From Eikenella sp963548155 (GTDB lineage Bacteria > Pseudomonadota > Gammaproteobacteria > Burkholderiales > Neisseriaceae), in assembly GCA_963548155.1 (NCBI GenBank), contig CAUUTP010000023.1:1-25054 (forward strand): a stretch of DNA of 25,054 nucleotides, given 5' to 3'. The number at the start of each line of letters is the position of its first letter. The first letter of the stretch is position 1. Made by a program: the position numbers and the translations under genes. This document shows positions 8,141 to 15,514 of the stretch, piece by piece. Under the pieces are notes generated by a model. The model saw only the letters and a list, made by a program, of their open reading frames with translations. It had not been told where the DNA came from and did no database searches.

Positions 8141-8157
8141 CCGCTATTGTATAGCGG
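8141..8157. promoter_or_regulatory. Inverted repeat overlapping the murC -10 (possible operator)
   Basis: CCGCTAT TGT ATAGCGG is a perfect 7-bp inverted repeat with a 3-base centre, 39 bases upstream of the murC ATG. It covers the candidate -10 hexamer and the expected start of transcription. It may be an operator or a short leader hairpin. No regulator can be named. Confidence 0.4.
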
Positions 8158-8177
8158 ATAAACATTTTTCGATACAA
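8148..8177 (-). promoter_or_regulatory. Candidate murC promoter
   Basis: On the minus strand TTGTAT (8172-8177) and TATACA (8148-8153) are 18 bases apart. Initiation would be near 8141, giving a leader of about 39 bases. The DUS hairpin between murG and murC also suggests that murC starts a unit. Confidence 0.45.
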
Positions 8178-8209
8178 CGCAGGCAGGAGAAAAATCCATA
8201 TTGCAGCTG

Positions 8210-8221
8210 AGGCTACCTGAA
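8210..8221 (+). repeat. DUS upstream of murC
   Basis: Exact 12-mer, unpaired, in the murG-murC gap. The rest of this 320-base gap (8103-8422) holds the candidate murC promoter, a DUS hairpin next to murG, and about 150 bases (8222-8370) in which I see no gene or site. Confidence 0.85.
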
Positions 8222-8370
8222 AAATAGCTGCCCAGAGCACGGCCTCAGCAAAACCTTTCAGCCATCGGCCATACTAATCATCAAGCATGCATACCAACAG
8301 CACATTCAAATTGTTTGGTTTGGCGGCGACTTTTACTTCCCAAGCAAGCGAACATTGAGCTCCCTTTACT

Positions 8371-8419
8371 GTTTGAGGCTACCTGAAACTTTAAAACCGC
8401 TTTTCAGGTAGCCTCAAAC
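8371..8419 (-). terminator. DUS-pair hairpin after murG
   Basis: Two exact inverted DUS copies extend into a perfect 18-bp stem (8371-8388 with 8402-8419, outer bases GTTTG/CAAAC) with a 13-base loop. It begins 4 bases past the murG stop. Stem length and position make it a good candidate terminator separating ftsW-murG from murC, though no long U-run follows. Confidence 0.72.
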
Positions 8420-8422
8420 CGA

Positions 8423-9493
8423 TCATCTGCCCACTGCCGCCAGTGCCGCTTCCGCCACCTTGGCCGCACTATCCGGCTTGGCCATTCGGCGGGCATTTTG
8501 CGCCCATTGGCGGCAAGTATCGCGATTGAGGCCGCCCAACACCGAAGCCAGTTTCTCAGCAGTCAATTCGCTCTGCGGCAAGAGCAGCCCGGCCTCGCCG
8601 GCGGCCACGAAACGGGCGTTGGCGGTTTGGTGGTCGTCCACCGCATAGGGGTAGGGCACGAGCAATGCGCCCACGCCGGCAGCCGCCAACTCGGCAATGG
8701 TAAGCGCGCCGGAGCGGCACACCACCAAATCTGCCACGCCGTAAGCTGCGGCCATATCATCAATAAATTCGCTACATTCAGCCTGCACACCGGCTTCGGC
8801 ATAGCGCTGGCGCAAGCCTTCCAGCTTGCCGCGCCCGCTTTGGTGGCGCACTTGGGGGCGTTGCTCGGCAGGCAGCAGGGCCAGCGCTTCGGGCAGCAGA
8901 CGGTTGAGAATATCCGCGCCCAAACTGCCGCCGGTAACCAGCAGCTTCAGGCTACCTGAACGCTCAGCAAACCGCTCTTGCGGCGCGGGCAATGCGGCAA
9001 TATCGGCGCGCACGGGATTGCCCACCAGCCCGTTTTCATCGCTAAACGCCTTGGGGAAGGCATACAGCACGCGGCTGGCCAACTTGGCCAAAATCCGGTT
9101 GGAAAGCCCGGCCACGGCGTTTTGCTCATGAATCACCAGCGGCACGCCGCACAGCTTGGCTGCCACGCCACCGGGCACGGTAACGAAGCCGCCGAAGCCG
9201 ATGGCGCCGTCCACCTGATGCTTACGGATGATGCTTCGCGCCGCACGGATGGTGTGCCACAGCGTGAACGGCAGCATCAGCTTGCGTTTGAGGCCGTTGC
9301 CGCGCACGCCTTTAATGGCCAGGGTTTCGATTTCGATGCCATGTTGCGGCACAATACGCGTTTCCATCGCGCCCTCGCTACCCAGCCACACCACCTTATG
9401 CCCGCGTTCGCGCAGCGCGGCAGCCACCGCCAGCGCGGGGAAAATATGCCCGCCGGTACCGCCGGCCATCAGCAAAAAGGTTTTCACGCCCAT
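8423..9493 (-). CDS. murG: UDP-GlcNAc--lipid I GlcNAc transferase
   Basis: GT-B fold glycosyltransferase (GT28) that acts at the inner face of the membrane. It moves GlcNAc from UDP-GlcNAc to lipid I, making lipid II. The start at MGVKTFLLMAGGTGGHIFPA gives 356 aa and has a good AAGGAG site. The 16 extra upstream residues (MKTGAKCV...) would read into ftsW and are rejected. Visible motifs are GGTGGHIFPAL (glycine loop, about 11-21), FGGFVTVPG, HEQNAVAGLSNR, GGSLGA, HQSGRG, and the donor-site block CRSGALTIAE...PYPYAVDDHQTANA. A DUS encodes SGSLK. It lies 10 bases after ftsW. Confidence 0.97.
   Translation of the reverse strand: MGVKTFLLMAGGTGGHIFPALAVAAALRERGHKVVWLGSEGAMETRIVPQHGIEIETLAIKGVRGNGLKRKLMLPFTLWHTIRAARSIIRKHQVDGAIGFGGFVTVPGGVAAKLCGVPLVIHEQNAVAGLSNRILAKLASRVLYAFPKAFSDENGLVGNPVRADIAALPAPQERFAERSGSLKLLVTGGSLGADILNRLLPEALALLPAEQRPQVRHQSGRGKLEGLRQRYAEAGVQAECSEFIDDMAAAYGVADLVVCRSGALTIAELAAAGVGALLVPYPYAVDDHQTANARFVAAGEAGLLLPQSELTAEKLASVLGGLNRDTCRQWAQNARRMAKPDSAAKVAEAALAAVGR
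8949..8960 (+). repeat. DUS inside murG
   Basis: Exact 12-mer read on the coding strand as Ser-Gly-Ser-Leu. The flanking bases make a small TTCAGG/CCTGAA palindrome. Confidence 0.85.
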
Positions 9494-9503
9494 ATTCGGC
9501 TCC

Positions 9504-10658
9504 TTACACTGCAAAACCACGCATTTTGCGCCGGTTTTCATAATCCACCCGCAGCAGCAGCGCCACGGCTATCAGCATGGCCACCAGCGCCGAGCCGCCG
9601 AAGGAAACCAGCGGCAGGGTCAGCCCCTTGGTGGGCAACAGGCCGATGTTCACGCCGATATTGAAAAAGCTCTGAATACCCAGCCAGATGCCCACGCCGC
9701 TGGCCACAAACGCGCCGAAAAACTGCTCCAAATCGCGCGCCATTTTGCCGATGGAAAACGAGCGCCACACCAGCCACAAATAGCAGGCGGTGAGCAGCAT
9801 CATGCCGAGAAAACCGAATTCCTCGCCAATCACGGCGGTGATGAAATCGGTATGCGCCTCGGGCAGGTAGAAGCGTTTTTCCAAGCCTGCGCCCAAGCCT
9901 ACGCCCGTCCAGCCGCCGCGCCCGATGGCCATCAGCGCATGGGTGAGCTGGTAGCCGCTGCCCAGCGGGTCGGCCCACGGATCGAGGAAGGCGGTCACAC
10001 GCGCCATGCGGTAGGGCGAAATCAGCACCAGCGTTACCATGCCGCTCAGGCCGGCCAATACCACCACGATAAACCAGCGAAACGGCAGTCCCACCAAAAA
10101 CAACAAGCCCACGCTGATCACCGACACCACCACAAACGAGCCGAAATCCGGCTGCAGCATAATCAGCCCCAGCCCGCAGCCCACCGGCAACGCCACCCAG
10201 CACACTTTCTTCAAATGCTGCAACACTTCGGCACGGCGCATGAAAAAGCCGGAAAGATAAAGAATCACCGCCAGCTTGAAAAATTCGCTCGGCTGCAAAT
10301 TGGCCACACCCAAAGGAATCCAACGCCGCGCACCGTTCACATCACGCCCCACCAGCAACACCGCAATCAGCATCAGCAGGCTGATCACCAGCAGCACCAT
10401 CGAATACTTCTGCCAAGTACGCATCGGCACCCGGAACGCCACCAAAGCTGCGCCGCCGCCCACGCCAATATAGGCCGCCTGGCGGATAAGAAACGCCCAT
10501 TTATTGCCGCCGCCCTGCCCGGCAAAGGCCACCGAGGCGGAATACACCATCACCAGGCTGAAGCCAAGCATCAGCACCACCAGCCACAGCAGCGATTGAT
10601 CGATGGTGTGGCCGTGGCGCAGGATTTTGCGGTCGAGGAGTTTGGATTCGGTAATCAT
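9504..10658 (-). CDS. ftsW: Peptidoglycan polymerase FtsW
   Basis: SEDS-family polytopic membrane protein that polymerises lipid II into septal glycan strands together with FtsI. The 384-aa protein has about ten hydrophobic segments after a short cytoplasmic N-terminus. Family landmarks are NGARRWIPLG (109-117), LQPSEFFKLA (121-130), QPDFGS (169-174), YQLTHALMAIGRGG (236-249) and EAHTDFITAVIGEEFGF (267-283). Asp271 matches the catalytic Asp of SEDS enzymes. NIGVNIGLLPTKGLTLPLVSFGGSA follows at 333-357. The start has only a weak Shine-Dalgarno. It precedes murG by 10 bases. Upstream, a DUS hairpin separates it from the 205-aa unknown gene, so its promoter is unclear. Confidence 0.97.
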   Translation of the reverse strand: MITESKLLDRKILRHGHTIDQSLLWLVVLMLGFSLVMVYSASVAFAGQGGGNKWAFLIRQAAYIGVGGGAALVAFRVPMRTWQKYSMVLLVISLLMLIAVLLVGRDVNGARRWIPLGVANLQPSEFFKLAVILYLSGFFMRRAEVLQHLKKVCWVALPVGCGLGLIMLQPDFGSFVVVSVISVGLLFLVGLPFRWFIVVVLAGLSGMVTLVLISPYRMARVTAFLDPWADPLGSGYQLTHALMAIGRGGWTGVGLGAGLEKRFYLPEAHTDFITAVIGEEFGFLGMMLLTACYLWLVWRSFSIGKMARDLEQFFGAFVASGVGIWLGIQSFFNIGVNIGLLPTKGLTLPLVSFGGSALVAMLIAVALLLRVDYENRRKMRGFAV

Positions 10659-10698
10659 TCGGGTACTTCAAGTTACTTCAAAAATCAATGGAACAAGG

Positions 10699-10739
10699 TT
10701 TCAGGTAGCCTTTTTGGCTTCAACAGAGGCTACCTGAAA
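10699..10739 (-). terminator. DUS-pair hairpin between the 205-aa gene and ftsW
   Basis: Inverted exact DUS copies at 10700-10711 and 10727-10738 form a 13-bp stem with a 15-base loop, about 30 bases past the stop of the 205-aa gene. No U-run follows on the minus strand. Confidence 0.55.
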
Positions 10740-10768
10740 ATTCTGCTTTATTTCAAACTTGCGGCAAA

Positions 10769-11386
10769 CTAACCGCAAGGATACTGCTTAGGGTTGGCAA
10801 TCGCCTCCGCCAACAAAGCCGCCTGCTTGGCGGTTTCTACATCTGCGGAAGCGGCCAAACCCGCTATCAGGTCGCGGTTTGCCGCAAACAATTCTAAAAC
10901 AGACACGTGTAAATAATGCCTATCTAATGTTTTGCTTATTTTAAGAAACTCGTCGTCCATCCTGCCATTGAAGGCGGGATCGAACAGCTTGGCTTTAAAT
11001 ATGCCGTATTTCAGCGCCTTGCCCTTGGTTTCTTTAAACGCCTGGGCCTGCGGAGATTGGGCGCTATAGTTGGCCGCTTCAAACAGCGTACTCATTCCCT
11101 TGAGCAACCAGGCCTTATTCGGCTTCTCTTCCGCCAGCAACGCCAGGCAAACCTTCAGCCCCCAGGGCGACAATTTCACCAGCCAAGCCTGCGATTCCAA
11201 GCTGTCAATCAGCCGCTCGTAATCTTTTTCCACCGCAGAACCGGCCAATATATTCAAAATGTTCTGCTGCACCCCTTTGGCGTGGGTTTCATAAGGCGTG
11301 CCAAACCGGCGCCACGGAAAGTTTTCCAGAAAGGTGTGCAATACCATTTGTGTTTTCCCAATCAGGCTTGCCTGCCGCTGCGGCAT
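10769..11386 (-). CDS. Hypothetical protein between murD and ftsW
   Basis: A 205-aa protein from the ATG of MPQRQASLIGKTQMVLHTFL; I do not recognise the family. It is predicted soluble and helical, with no signal peptide or membrane segment. Features are an FPWRRFGTPYETHAKGVQQNILNILAG stretch near the N-terminus, Leu/Ala-rich helices, and a C-terminal LLAEAIANPKQYPCG. An alternative ATG (11347) would give 192 aa, and a TTG at 11413 would give 214 aa but reads through a DUS (encoding KGYLK), so it is unlikely. DUS-type hairpins flank the gene on both sides, and the upstream one covers the start region. It looks like an insertion in the dcw order. Base composition seems AT-richer than its neighbours by eye. 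Confidence 0.75.
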   Translation of the reverse strand: MPQRQASLIGKTQMVLHTFLENFPWRRFGTPYETHAKGVQQNILNILAGSAVEKDYERLIDSLESQAWLVKLSPWGLKVCLALLAEEKPNKAWLLKGMSTLFEAANYSAQSPQAQAFKETKGKALKYGIFKAKLFDPAFNGRMDDEFLKISKTLDRHYLHVSVLELFAANRDLIAGLAASADVETAKQAALLAEAIANPKQYPCG

Positions 11387-11427
11387 TTTCAGATAGCCTT
11401 TTGGCTTGGACAAAGGCTACCTGAAAA
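11386..11427 (-). terminator. Imperfect DUS-pair hairpin after murD
   Basis: An exact DUS (11414-11425) faces a one-mismatch copy (TTCAGATAGCCT, 11388-11399), giving a 16-bp stem with one mismatch and a 10-base loop, 3 bases past the murD stop. It also includes the first base of the ATG I assign to the 205-aa gene, so it may affect translation of that gene. Confidence 0.55.
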
Positions 11428-11429
11428 CA

Positions 11430-12773
11430 TTACAAAGCCTCAAACGCCTCAATAAACACCTGCGAGCGGTGCGCATAGCCTTTAAACATATCGAAGCTGG
11501 CGCAGGCGGGGCTGAGCAGCACGATGTCGCCGGGCTCGGCCAGGCGGTAGGCGGTTTGCACCGCTTCCTGCAGGCTGGCGCAATCCATCATGTCCACGCC
11601 GCAGCCGGCCAGGTCGCGGCGGATTTGCGGCGCGTCTTCGCCGATGAGCAGCACGGCACGGGCTTTGCCGGGCAGCACGTTTTTCAGCGGGGTGAAGTCC
11701 TGCCCTTTGCCCTGCCCGCCGGCAATCAAAAACAGCGGGCTTTGCAGGCCGGCGATGGCGGCTTCGGTGGCACCCACATTGGTGCCTTTGCTGTCGTCGA
11801 TAAACACCACACCGTTTTTCTCGCCGATTTTTTCCACGCGGTGCGGCAGGCCTTTGAAGGTGCGCACATGGCGCAGCAGTTCGGCACGCGGCAGGCCGAC
11901 GGCTTCGCACAAAGCCAGCGCGGCCAGCACGTTGGCGGCGTTGTGCAGGCCTTGCAGCGGAATATCGGCGGCGGCAATCAGCGTTTCCGCGCCGTGTTTC
12001 AGGTAGCCTGATGCGGCGTCAAACCAATAATCGGTTGCCTGCTGCAGCGAAAAGCGGCGCACTTCACGGCCGCTGCGTTTCATGGCGCGGCACAGCGCAT
12101 CGTCGGCATTGATCACCTGCACGCCGCTGCCGCGGAAGATTTTGTCTTTGGCGTGGGCATAGTCGAGCAAGTCGTCGTAGCGGTTGAGGTGGTCTTCGGA
12201 AATATTGAGCACGGCGGCGGCGGCAGCGTTCAAATGGTCGGTGTTTTCCAGTTGGAAGCTGGAAAGTTCGAGCACCCACACATCGGCACTCTGTTCCAGC
12301 CGGTCTTCATAGGCTTCGAGCACCGGCGTACCGATATTGCCGGCCACCACGGTATCCAGCCCGCATTCGCGGCACAAATGGCCCACCAGGCTGGTTACAG
12401 TGGTTTTACCGTTGCTGCCGGTGATGGCGATGATTTTGTCGCGCTTGCCGGAAAGCTCGTGTGCCAAGATTTCCACATCGCCCAACACACGACCGCCAGC
12501 CTGTTTGAAAGCTTCGATTTCGGGCGTGCGCTCGCTGATGCCGGGGCTGAGTGCCAGAATGCCGAAACCTTCGGCCAATGCGTTTTTCAGGTAGCCTGTA
12601 TGGCAGGCCAGGCCGGGGAAACGCTGTTGCAGCTCAGCTTGTTTGGCTGCCGGAAAATCAGCATCATAAGCGGCTACCGCCGCGCCTTTGCGGCGCAGGA
12701 AATCCAACATGGAAATGCCGCTGCCGCCCATCCCGGCCACGAGGATTTTTTGGTTTTGCCATTCGTTTTTCAT
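11430..12773 (-). CDS. murD: UDP-MurNAc-L-alanine--D-glutamate ligase
   Basis: Second Mur ligase: it adds D-Glu to UDP-MurNAc-L-Ala. The start at MKNEWQNQKILVAGMGGSG gives 447 aa. GGAG sits about 8 bases upstream, and the alternative ATG four codons earlier overlaps that site. Motifs are GMGGSG (14-19), LALSPGIS, the P-loop TGSNGKTTVTS (118-128), LELSSFQLE, NISEDHLNRYD, HNAANVLAALAL, FIDDSKGTN and LLSPACASFDMFKGYAHR. After that motif it reads S where many MurD proteins have G, a minor variation. Two DUS copies both encode GYLK. It follows the 101-aa membrane gene. Confidence 0.97.
   Translation of the reverse strand: MKNEWQNQKILVAGMGGSGISMLDFLRRKGAAVAAYDADFPAAKQAELQQRFPGLACHTGYLKNALAEGFGILALSPGISERTPEIEAFKQAGGRVLGDVEILAHELSGKRDKIIAITGSNGKTTVTSLVGHLCRECGLDTVVAGNIGTPVLEAYEDRLEQSADVWVLELSSFQLENTDHLNAAAAAVLNISEDHLNRYDDLLDYAHAKDKIFRGSGVQVINADDALCRAMKRSGREVRRFSLQQATDYWFDAASGYLKHGAETLIAAADIPLQGLHNAANVLAALALCEAVGLPRAELLRHVRTFKGLPHRVEKIGEKNGVVFIDDSKGTNVGATEAAIAGLQSPLFLIAGGQGKGQDFTPLKNVLPGKARAVLLIGEDAPQIRRDLAGCGVDMMDCASLQEAVQTAYRLAEPGDIVLLSPACASFDMFKGYAHRSQVFIEAFEAL
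11998..12009 (-). repeat. DUS inside murD (first)
   Basis: Exact 12-mer in the coding orientation, read as Gly-Tyr-Leu-Lys. Confidence 0.85.
12586..12597 (-). repeat. DUS inside murD (second)
   Basis: Exact 12-mer, again read as Gly-Tyr-Leu-Lys. Confidence 0.85.
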
Positions 12774-12859
12774 TCTATTCTCCATGCCGCCCGGTTTTGC
12801 GGCGGCTGCTTTCTCAGTTTTTCGCTTCGCTGTATTTTGACTGCGTTGAGACTTATGCT

Positions 12860-12871
12860 TTCAGGTAGCCT
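12860..12871 (-). repeat. DUS abutting the stop codon of the 101-aa gene
   Basis: Exact 12-mer directly after the TAA of the small membrane-protein gene. It is unpaired. Confidence 0.85.
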
Positions 12872-13177
12872 TTACTGCGCACTCGCACTGAGCAGTAACT
12901 TCGCCAGCAACAGCCACGGCAGTATAACCCCGCCGATATATACGATCAGCCACAGCACCAAGCTATCTACCAGCCGCCGCAGCAGGGCGAAATAAGCCCA
13001 CGAATACAACCCCCAAAACGCAGCCGTAATAGCTCCTGCCATCACATCGCCGTCAAAAAAGACGAACAGAAAGGTGACGCCGGCAAAGCCCAGCGCCCAT
13101 TGCCAGGCAGAGGAACTTTCGGCGGAATCCTGCAATTTAGCGAAAGTGAGCAAAATCAGCAGATGCAGCAGCCCCAT
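12872..13177 (-). CDS. Small predicted membrane protein
   Basis: A 101-aa strongly hydrophobic protein of unknown function. It has about three or four membrane segments: a short N-terminal one (2-13), then roughly 26-41, 45-64 and 70-96. The only charged spots are KLQDSAESS near residue 14, a D-G-D at 42-44 and RRLVD near 67. An AGAGG site precedes the ATG at suitable distance. It lies between mraY and murD, where other Neisseriaceae may carry different small genes. A link to lipid-carrier or division functions is only positional. No named family is recognised. Confidence 0.7.
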   Translation of the reverse strand: MGLLHLLILLTFAKLQDSAESSSAWQWALGFAGVTFLFVFFDGDVMAGAITAAFWGLYSWAYFALLRRLVDSLVLWLIVYIGGVILPWLLLAKLLLSASAQ

Positions 13178-13237
13178 AACAACACCTCTCTGTTTAGTTC
13201 AATTTATTTTGGCTTCACAGAAGCCTACCGTGTTCGC

Positions 13238-13281
13238 TTTCAGGTAGTCCCCCCCCTTTAACCCGATAAGGCTACCTGAAA
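13238..13281 (-). terminator. Degraded DUS-pair hairpin after mraY
   Basis: An exact DUS (13269-13280) faces a broken copy (TTCAGGTAG then a run of eight C at 13249-13256). A 10-bp stem remains (13238-13247 with 13272-13281). It starts 5 bases past the mraY stop, so it is probably a former or weakened terminator. Confidence 0.4.
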
Positions 13282-13286
13282 ACCGT

Positions 13287-14369
13287 TTAACGGATTTTCA
13301 ATGTGCTCAAGCCCACCAGCACCAACACAATGGTAATGATCCAGAAGCGCACCACCACCTGCGTTTCCTTCCAGCCCTTCTGCTCGAAATGGTGGTGGAT
13401 CGGCGCCATCAGGAAGATGCGTTTTTTGGTTTTCTTATACCAGCCCACCTGCAGCATCACCGACAAAGCTTCCACCACAAACAGGCCGCCCATAATCACC
13501 AATACAAATTCCTGCCGCACGATTACGGCCACCGCGCCCAGCGCCGCGCCCAGCGCCAACGCGCCCACGTCGCCCATAAACACCTGCGCCGGCGCCGCGT
13601 TGAACCACAAAAAGCCCAAACACGCGCCGCACATGGCCGCGCAGAACACCATCACCTCGTTCGCCCCCGGCACGAAAGGCAGCTGCAGATAGCGTGCAAA
13701 CTGCCAGTGCCCGGTGGCATAGGCAAACACCGCCATCCCGCCGGCCACCAGCACCACCGGGAAAGCCGCCAGGCCGTCCAAGCCGTCGGTCAGATTTACC
13801 GCGTTGGATGTGCCGACAATGGTGAAATACGACAGCACCACAAAGCCCAGCACACCCAAAGGCAGCGCCACTTGTTTGAAAAACGGCACGATTAAAATAT
13901 TGTTCGCCGAATTGCTCGCCACATAAAACAGCAGCAAGCCGGCCGCCAGCGCCACACTGCTCTGCCACACCATCTTAAACTTGGCCGACACGCCGTGCGG
14001 ATCTTTATACACCACCTTGCGCCAGTCGTCGTAGAAGCCCAGCGCGCCCGTGCCCAGCAGCACGCCGAGCAGAATCCAGATATACGGGTGCGACACATTG
14101 CCCCACAACAGCGTGGACACCGTAATCGACACCAAAATCAGCACCCCGCCCATGGTGGGCGTGCCCGCCTTGGCCAAGTGGGTTTTCGGCCCGTCGCTGC
14201 GGATGGCCTGGCCGGCTTTGAGCTCGGTGAGCTTGCGAATGGTCCACGGCCCCAGCATCAGGCTGAACGCCAACGCCGTAAGCGCCGCCATCACTGCGCG
14301 GAAAGTGGTGTATTGGAAAATGTTCAGCGCCGAAATCCAGTTGCTGAGTTTGGCCAACCATAAAAGCAT
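13287..14369 (-). CDS. mraY: Phospho-MurNAc-pentapeptide translocase
   Basis: Integral membrane enzyme that transfers phospho-MurNAc-pentapeptide to undecaprenyl phosphate, forming lipid I. The 360-aa length equals that of the E. coli protein. About ten membrane segments are visible. Signatures are DGPKTHLAKAGTPTMGG (59-75), LGFYDDWRK with the paired Asp, NAVNLTDGLDGLA, FMGDVGALALG and the histidine motif MAPIHHHFEQKGW. The ATG has a strong AAGGAAG site. Upstream is a 284-base region with a repeat element and a divergent gene, so mraY must start a separate transcription unit here rather than follow murF directly as in the classical order. Confidence 0.98.
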   Translation of the reverse strand: MLLWLAKLSNWISALNIFQYTTFRAVMAALTALAFSLMLGPWTIRKLTELKAGQAIRSDGPKTHLAKAGTPTMGGVLILVSITVSTLLWGNVSHPYIWILLGVLLGTGALGFYDDWRKVVYKDPHGVSAKFKMVWQSSVALAAGLLLFYVASNSANNILIVPFFKQVALPLGVLGFVVLSYFTIVGTSNAVNLTDGLDGLAAFPVVLVAGGMAVFAYATGHWQFARYLQLPFVPGANEVMVFCAAMCGACLGFLWFNAAPAQVFMGDVGALALGAALGAVAVIVRQEFVLVIMGGLFVVEALSVMLQVGWYKKTKKRIFLMAPIHHHFEQKGWKETQVVVRFWIITIVLVLVGLSTLKIR

Positions 14370-14397
14370 AAAACTTCCTTAAATCATTTCTCGTAAG

Positions 14398-14486
14398 TTC
14401 AATTTAAACCGGTACTGCATTGTCTCGCCGTACTGTACTACTTTGCATAATCTGCGGCTCGCCGCCTTGTCCTGATTTAAATTGAA
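14398..14486. repeat. 89-bp intergenic element with terminal inverted repeats
   Basis: Ends are TTCAATTTAAA (14398-14408) and its exact complement TTTAAATTGAA (14476-14486). The interior includes GGTACTGCATTGTCTCGCCG and GGCTCGCCGCCTTGTCCTGA. That word order matches a widespread Neisseria intergenic repeat that I recall having similar AT-rich ends, and the fragment at 2807-2866. It lies in the leader region of mraY. No coding capacity is visible, so it would be a non-autonomous element. Confidence 0.65.
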
Positions 14487-14653
14487 TTCGCTTAATTAAC
14501 CTAGGCAGCCGGAAATAGAAAAGGCTACCTGAAACATCATTATCTGTATTGCGCCCACTGTAAAATGGGCAAATGTGGCATTATAAACTAAGCCGCTACC
14601 CAAGAGAGACTACCTGAAAACCGAAATTCCCACTGCCATGCGAGGTACAAACT
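14487..14653. other. Divergent intergenic region with DUS copies
   Basis: Between the repeat element and the hydrolase gene there is an exact DUS (14522-14533) and a one-mismatch copy (AGACTACCTGAA, 14607-14618). A TATAAA at 14582-14587 could be the -10 of the hydrolase gene, but no good -35 is seen. No small gene is supported. The whole mraY-hydrolase gap is 284 bases. Confidence 0.5.
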
Positions 14654-15421
14654 ATGCAAACCATGCACTCCCACAGCGCACGCTGCCGCATCCGATTTAT
14701 GGATCTACCAGCCCATGCAGGCAGAAACAGTATCCCTTGCTTATTTATCCACGGCCTAGGCTGCGCTGCCAGCTACGAGTACCCCCGCATCGCTGCCAGC
14801 CCGGCCTTGGCAGGCCGCCGCACTATCCTGCTTGACTTGGCAGGTCACGGCTACAGTGAACGCCCACAGGATTTTTCCTATTCCACCAGTGCGCAAGCCG
14901 CAATCGTATCCGAACTGGCCAACCATCTTAACTTGCCGCACTTCTATCTCTATGGGCACAGCATGGGTGGCAGCATCGCTATTGAAGCCGCCGAACAGCT
15001 CGGCAGCCGTGTGCGCGGACTCATGGTAAGCGAATGCAACCTGATTGCTGGCGGCGGTATATTCAGCCGCAACATTACCGCACAGAATGAAGCGTATTTC
15101 ATCCACAATGGCTATGCCGAATTGCTAAATAACGAACTCTCGCCGTGGGCGGGCAGCCTACAAAGTGCTGCCCCGTGGGCATTGTGGCGTAGTGCATATC
15201 ATTTAGTGAACGGTATATCGCCCGATTGGCTGTACCGCCTCTCCTCCCTGCCCCAACGCAAAATTTATTTAGTTGGCGATCGTTCCCTGCCCAACACAGA
15301 CTACGACCTTATCCTTCAATACGGTATTCCCTGCGCCGTGATTGCCGATGCCGGGCACTCGATGTCTTGGGAAAATCCGGAAGGCTTGGCTACCGCTTTG
15401 GCGGAATTTATGTGCGCTTGA
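14654..15421 (+). CDS. Alpha/beta-fold hydrolase
   Basis: A 255-aa serine hydrolase of the alpha/beta fold; substrate unknown. Visible are the oxyanion-hole loop FIHGLGCAAS (31-40), DLAGHGYS (61-68), the nucleophile elbow YGHSMGGS with Ser103, a likely acid among Asp209/Asp216, and the catalytic His235 in ADAGHSMSWENP. No signal peptide is evident, so it is probably cytoplasmic. A GAGG site precedes the ATG. It is the only gene inside the dcw span on the plus strand. It runs divergently from mraY and converges on the MBL-fold gene, so it breaks the cluster into two halves. It could be an esterase, lipase-like or peptidase-like enzyme; the sequence does not decide. Confidence 0.85.
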   Translation: MQTMHSHSARCRIRFMDLPAHAGRNSIPCLFIHGLGCAASYEYPRIAASPALAGRRTILLDLAGHGYSERPQDFSYSTSAQAAIVSELANHLNLPHFYLYGHSMGGSIAIEAAEQLGSRVRGLMVSECNLIAGGGIFSRNITAQNEAYFIHNGYAELLNNELSPWAGSLQSAAPWALWRSAYHLVNGISPDWLYRLSSLPQRKIYLVGDRSLPNTDYDLILQYGIPCAVIADAGHSMSWENPEGLATALAEFMCA

Positions 15422-15472
15422 GCTTGGGTTACCAACATGGCTGTTTTTGTTTCAGCCCACTTTGAACCAGGA

Positions 15473-15484
15473 AGGCTACCTGAA
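15473..15484 (+). repeat. DUS between convergent genes
   Basis: Exact 12-mer, unpaired, in the 93-base gap between the hydrolase and MBL-fold genes. I see no clear terminator hairpin in this gap. Confidence 0.85.
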
Positions 15485-15514
15485 AGCAAACGAAGCCGAA
15501 TTTGTCCAAACCGC

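Noticed and set aside
8103..8240. Hydrophobic N-terminal extension of murC
   Set aside because: MurC is cytoplasmic and starts near its Rossmann loop; the extension overlaps the promoter-like region and a DUS.
9228..10772. Long plus-strand open frame (514 codons) antisense to ftsW and murG
   Set aside because: It is His/Gln/Pro-rich with no family resemblance and lies wholly across two certain genes; GC-rich codon use leaves the opposite strand open.
14638..14835. Alternative small plus-strand gene at the hydrolase start
   Set aside because: It overlaps the hydrolase in another frame, and the GHSMGG enzyme frame is clearly the real one.
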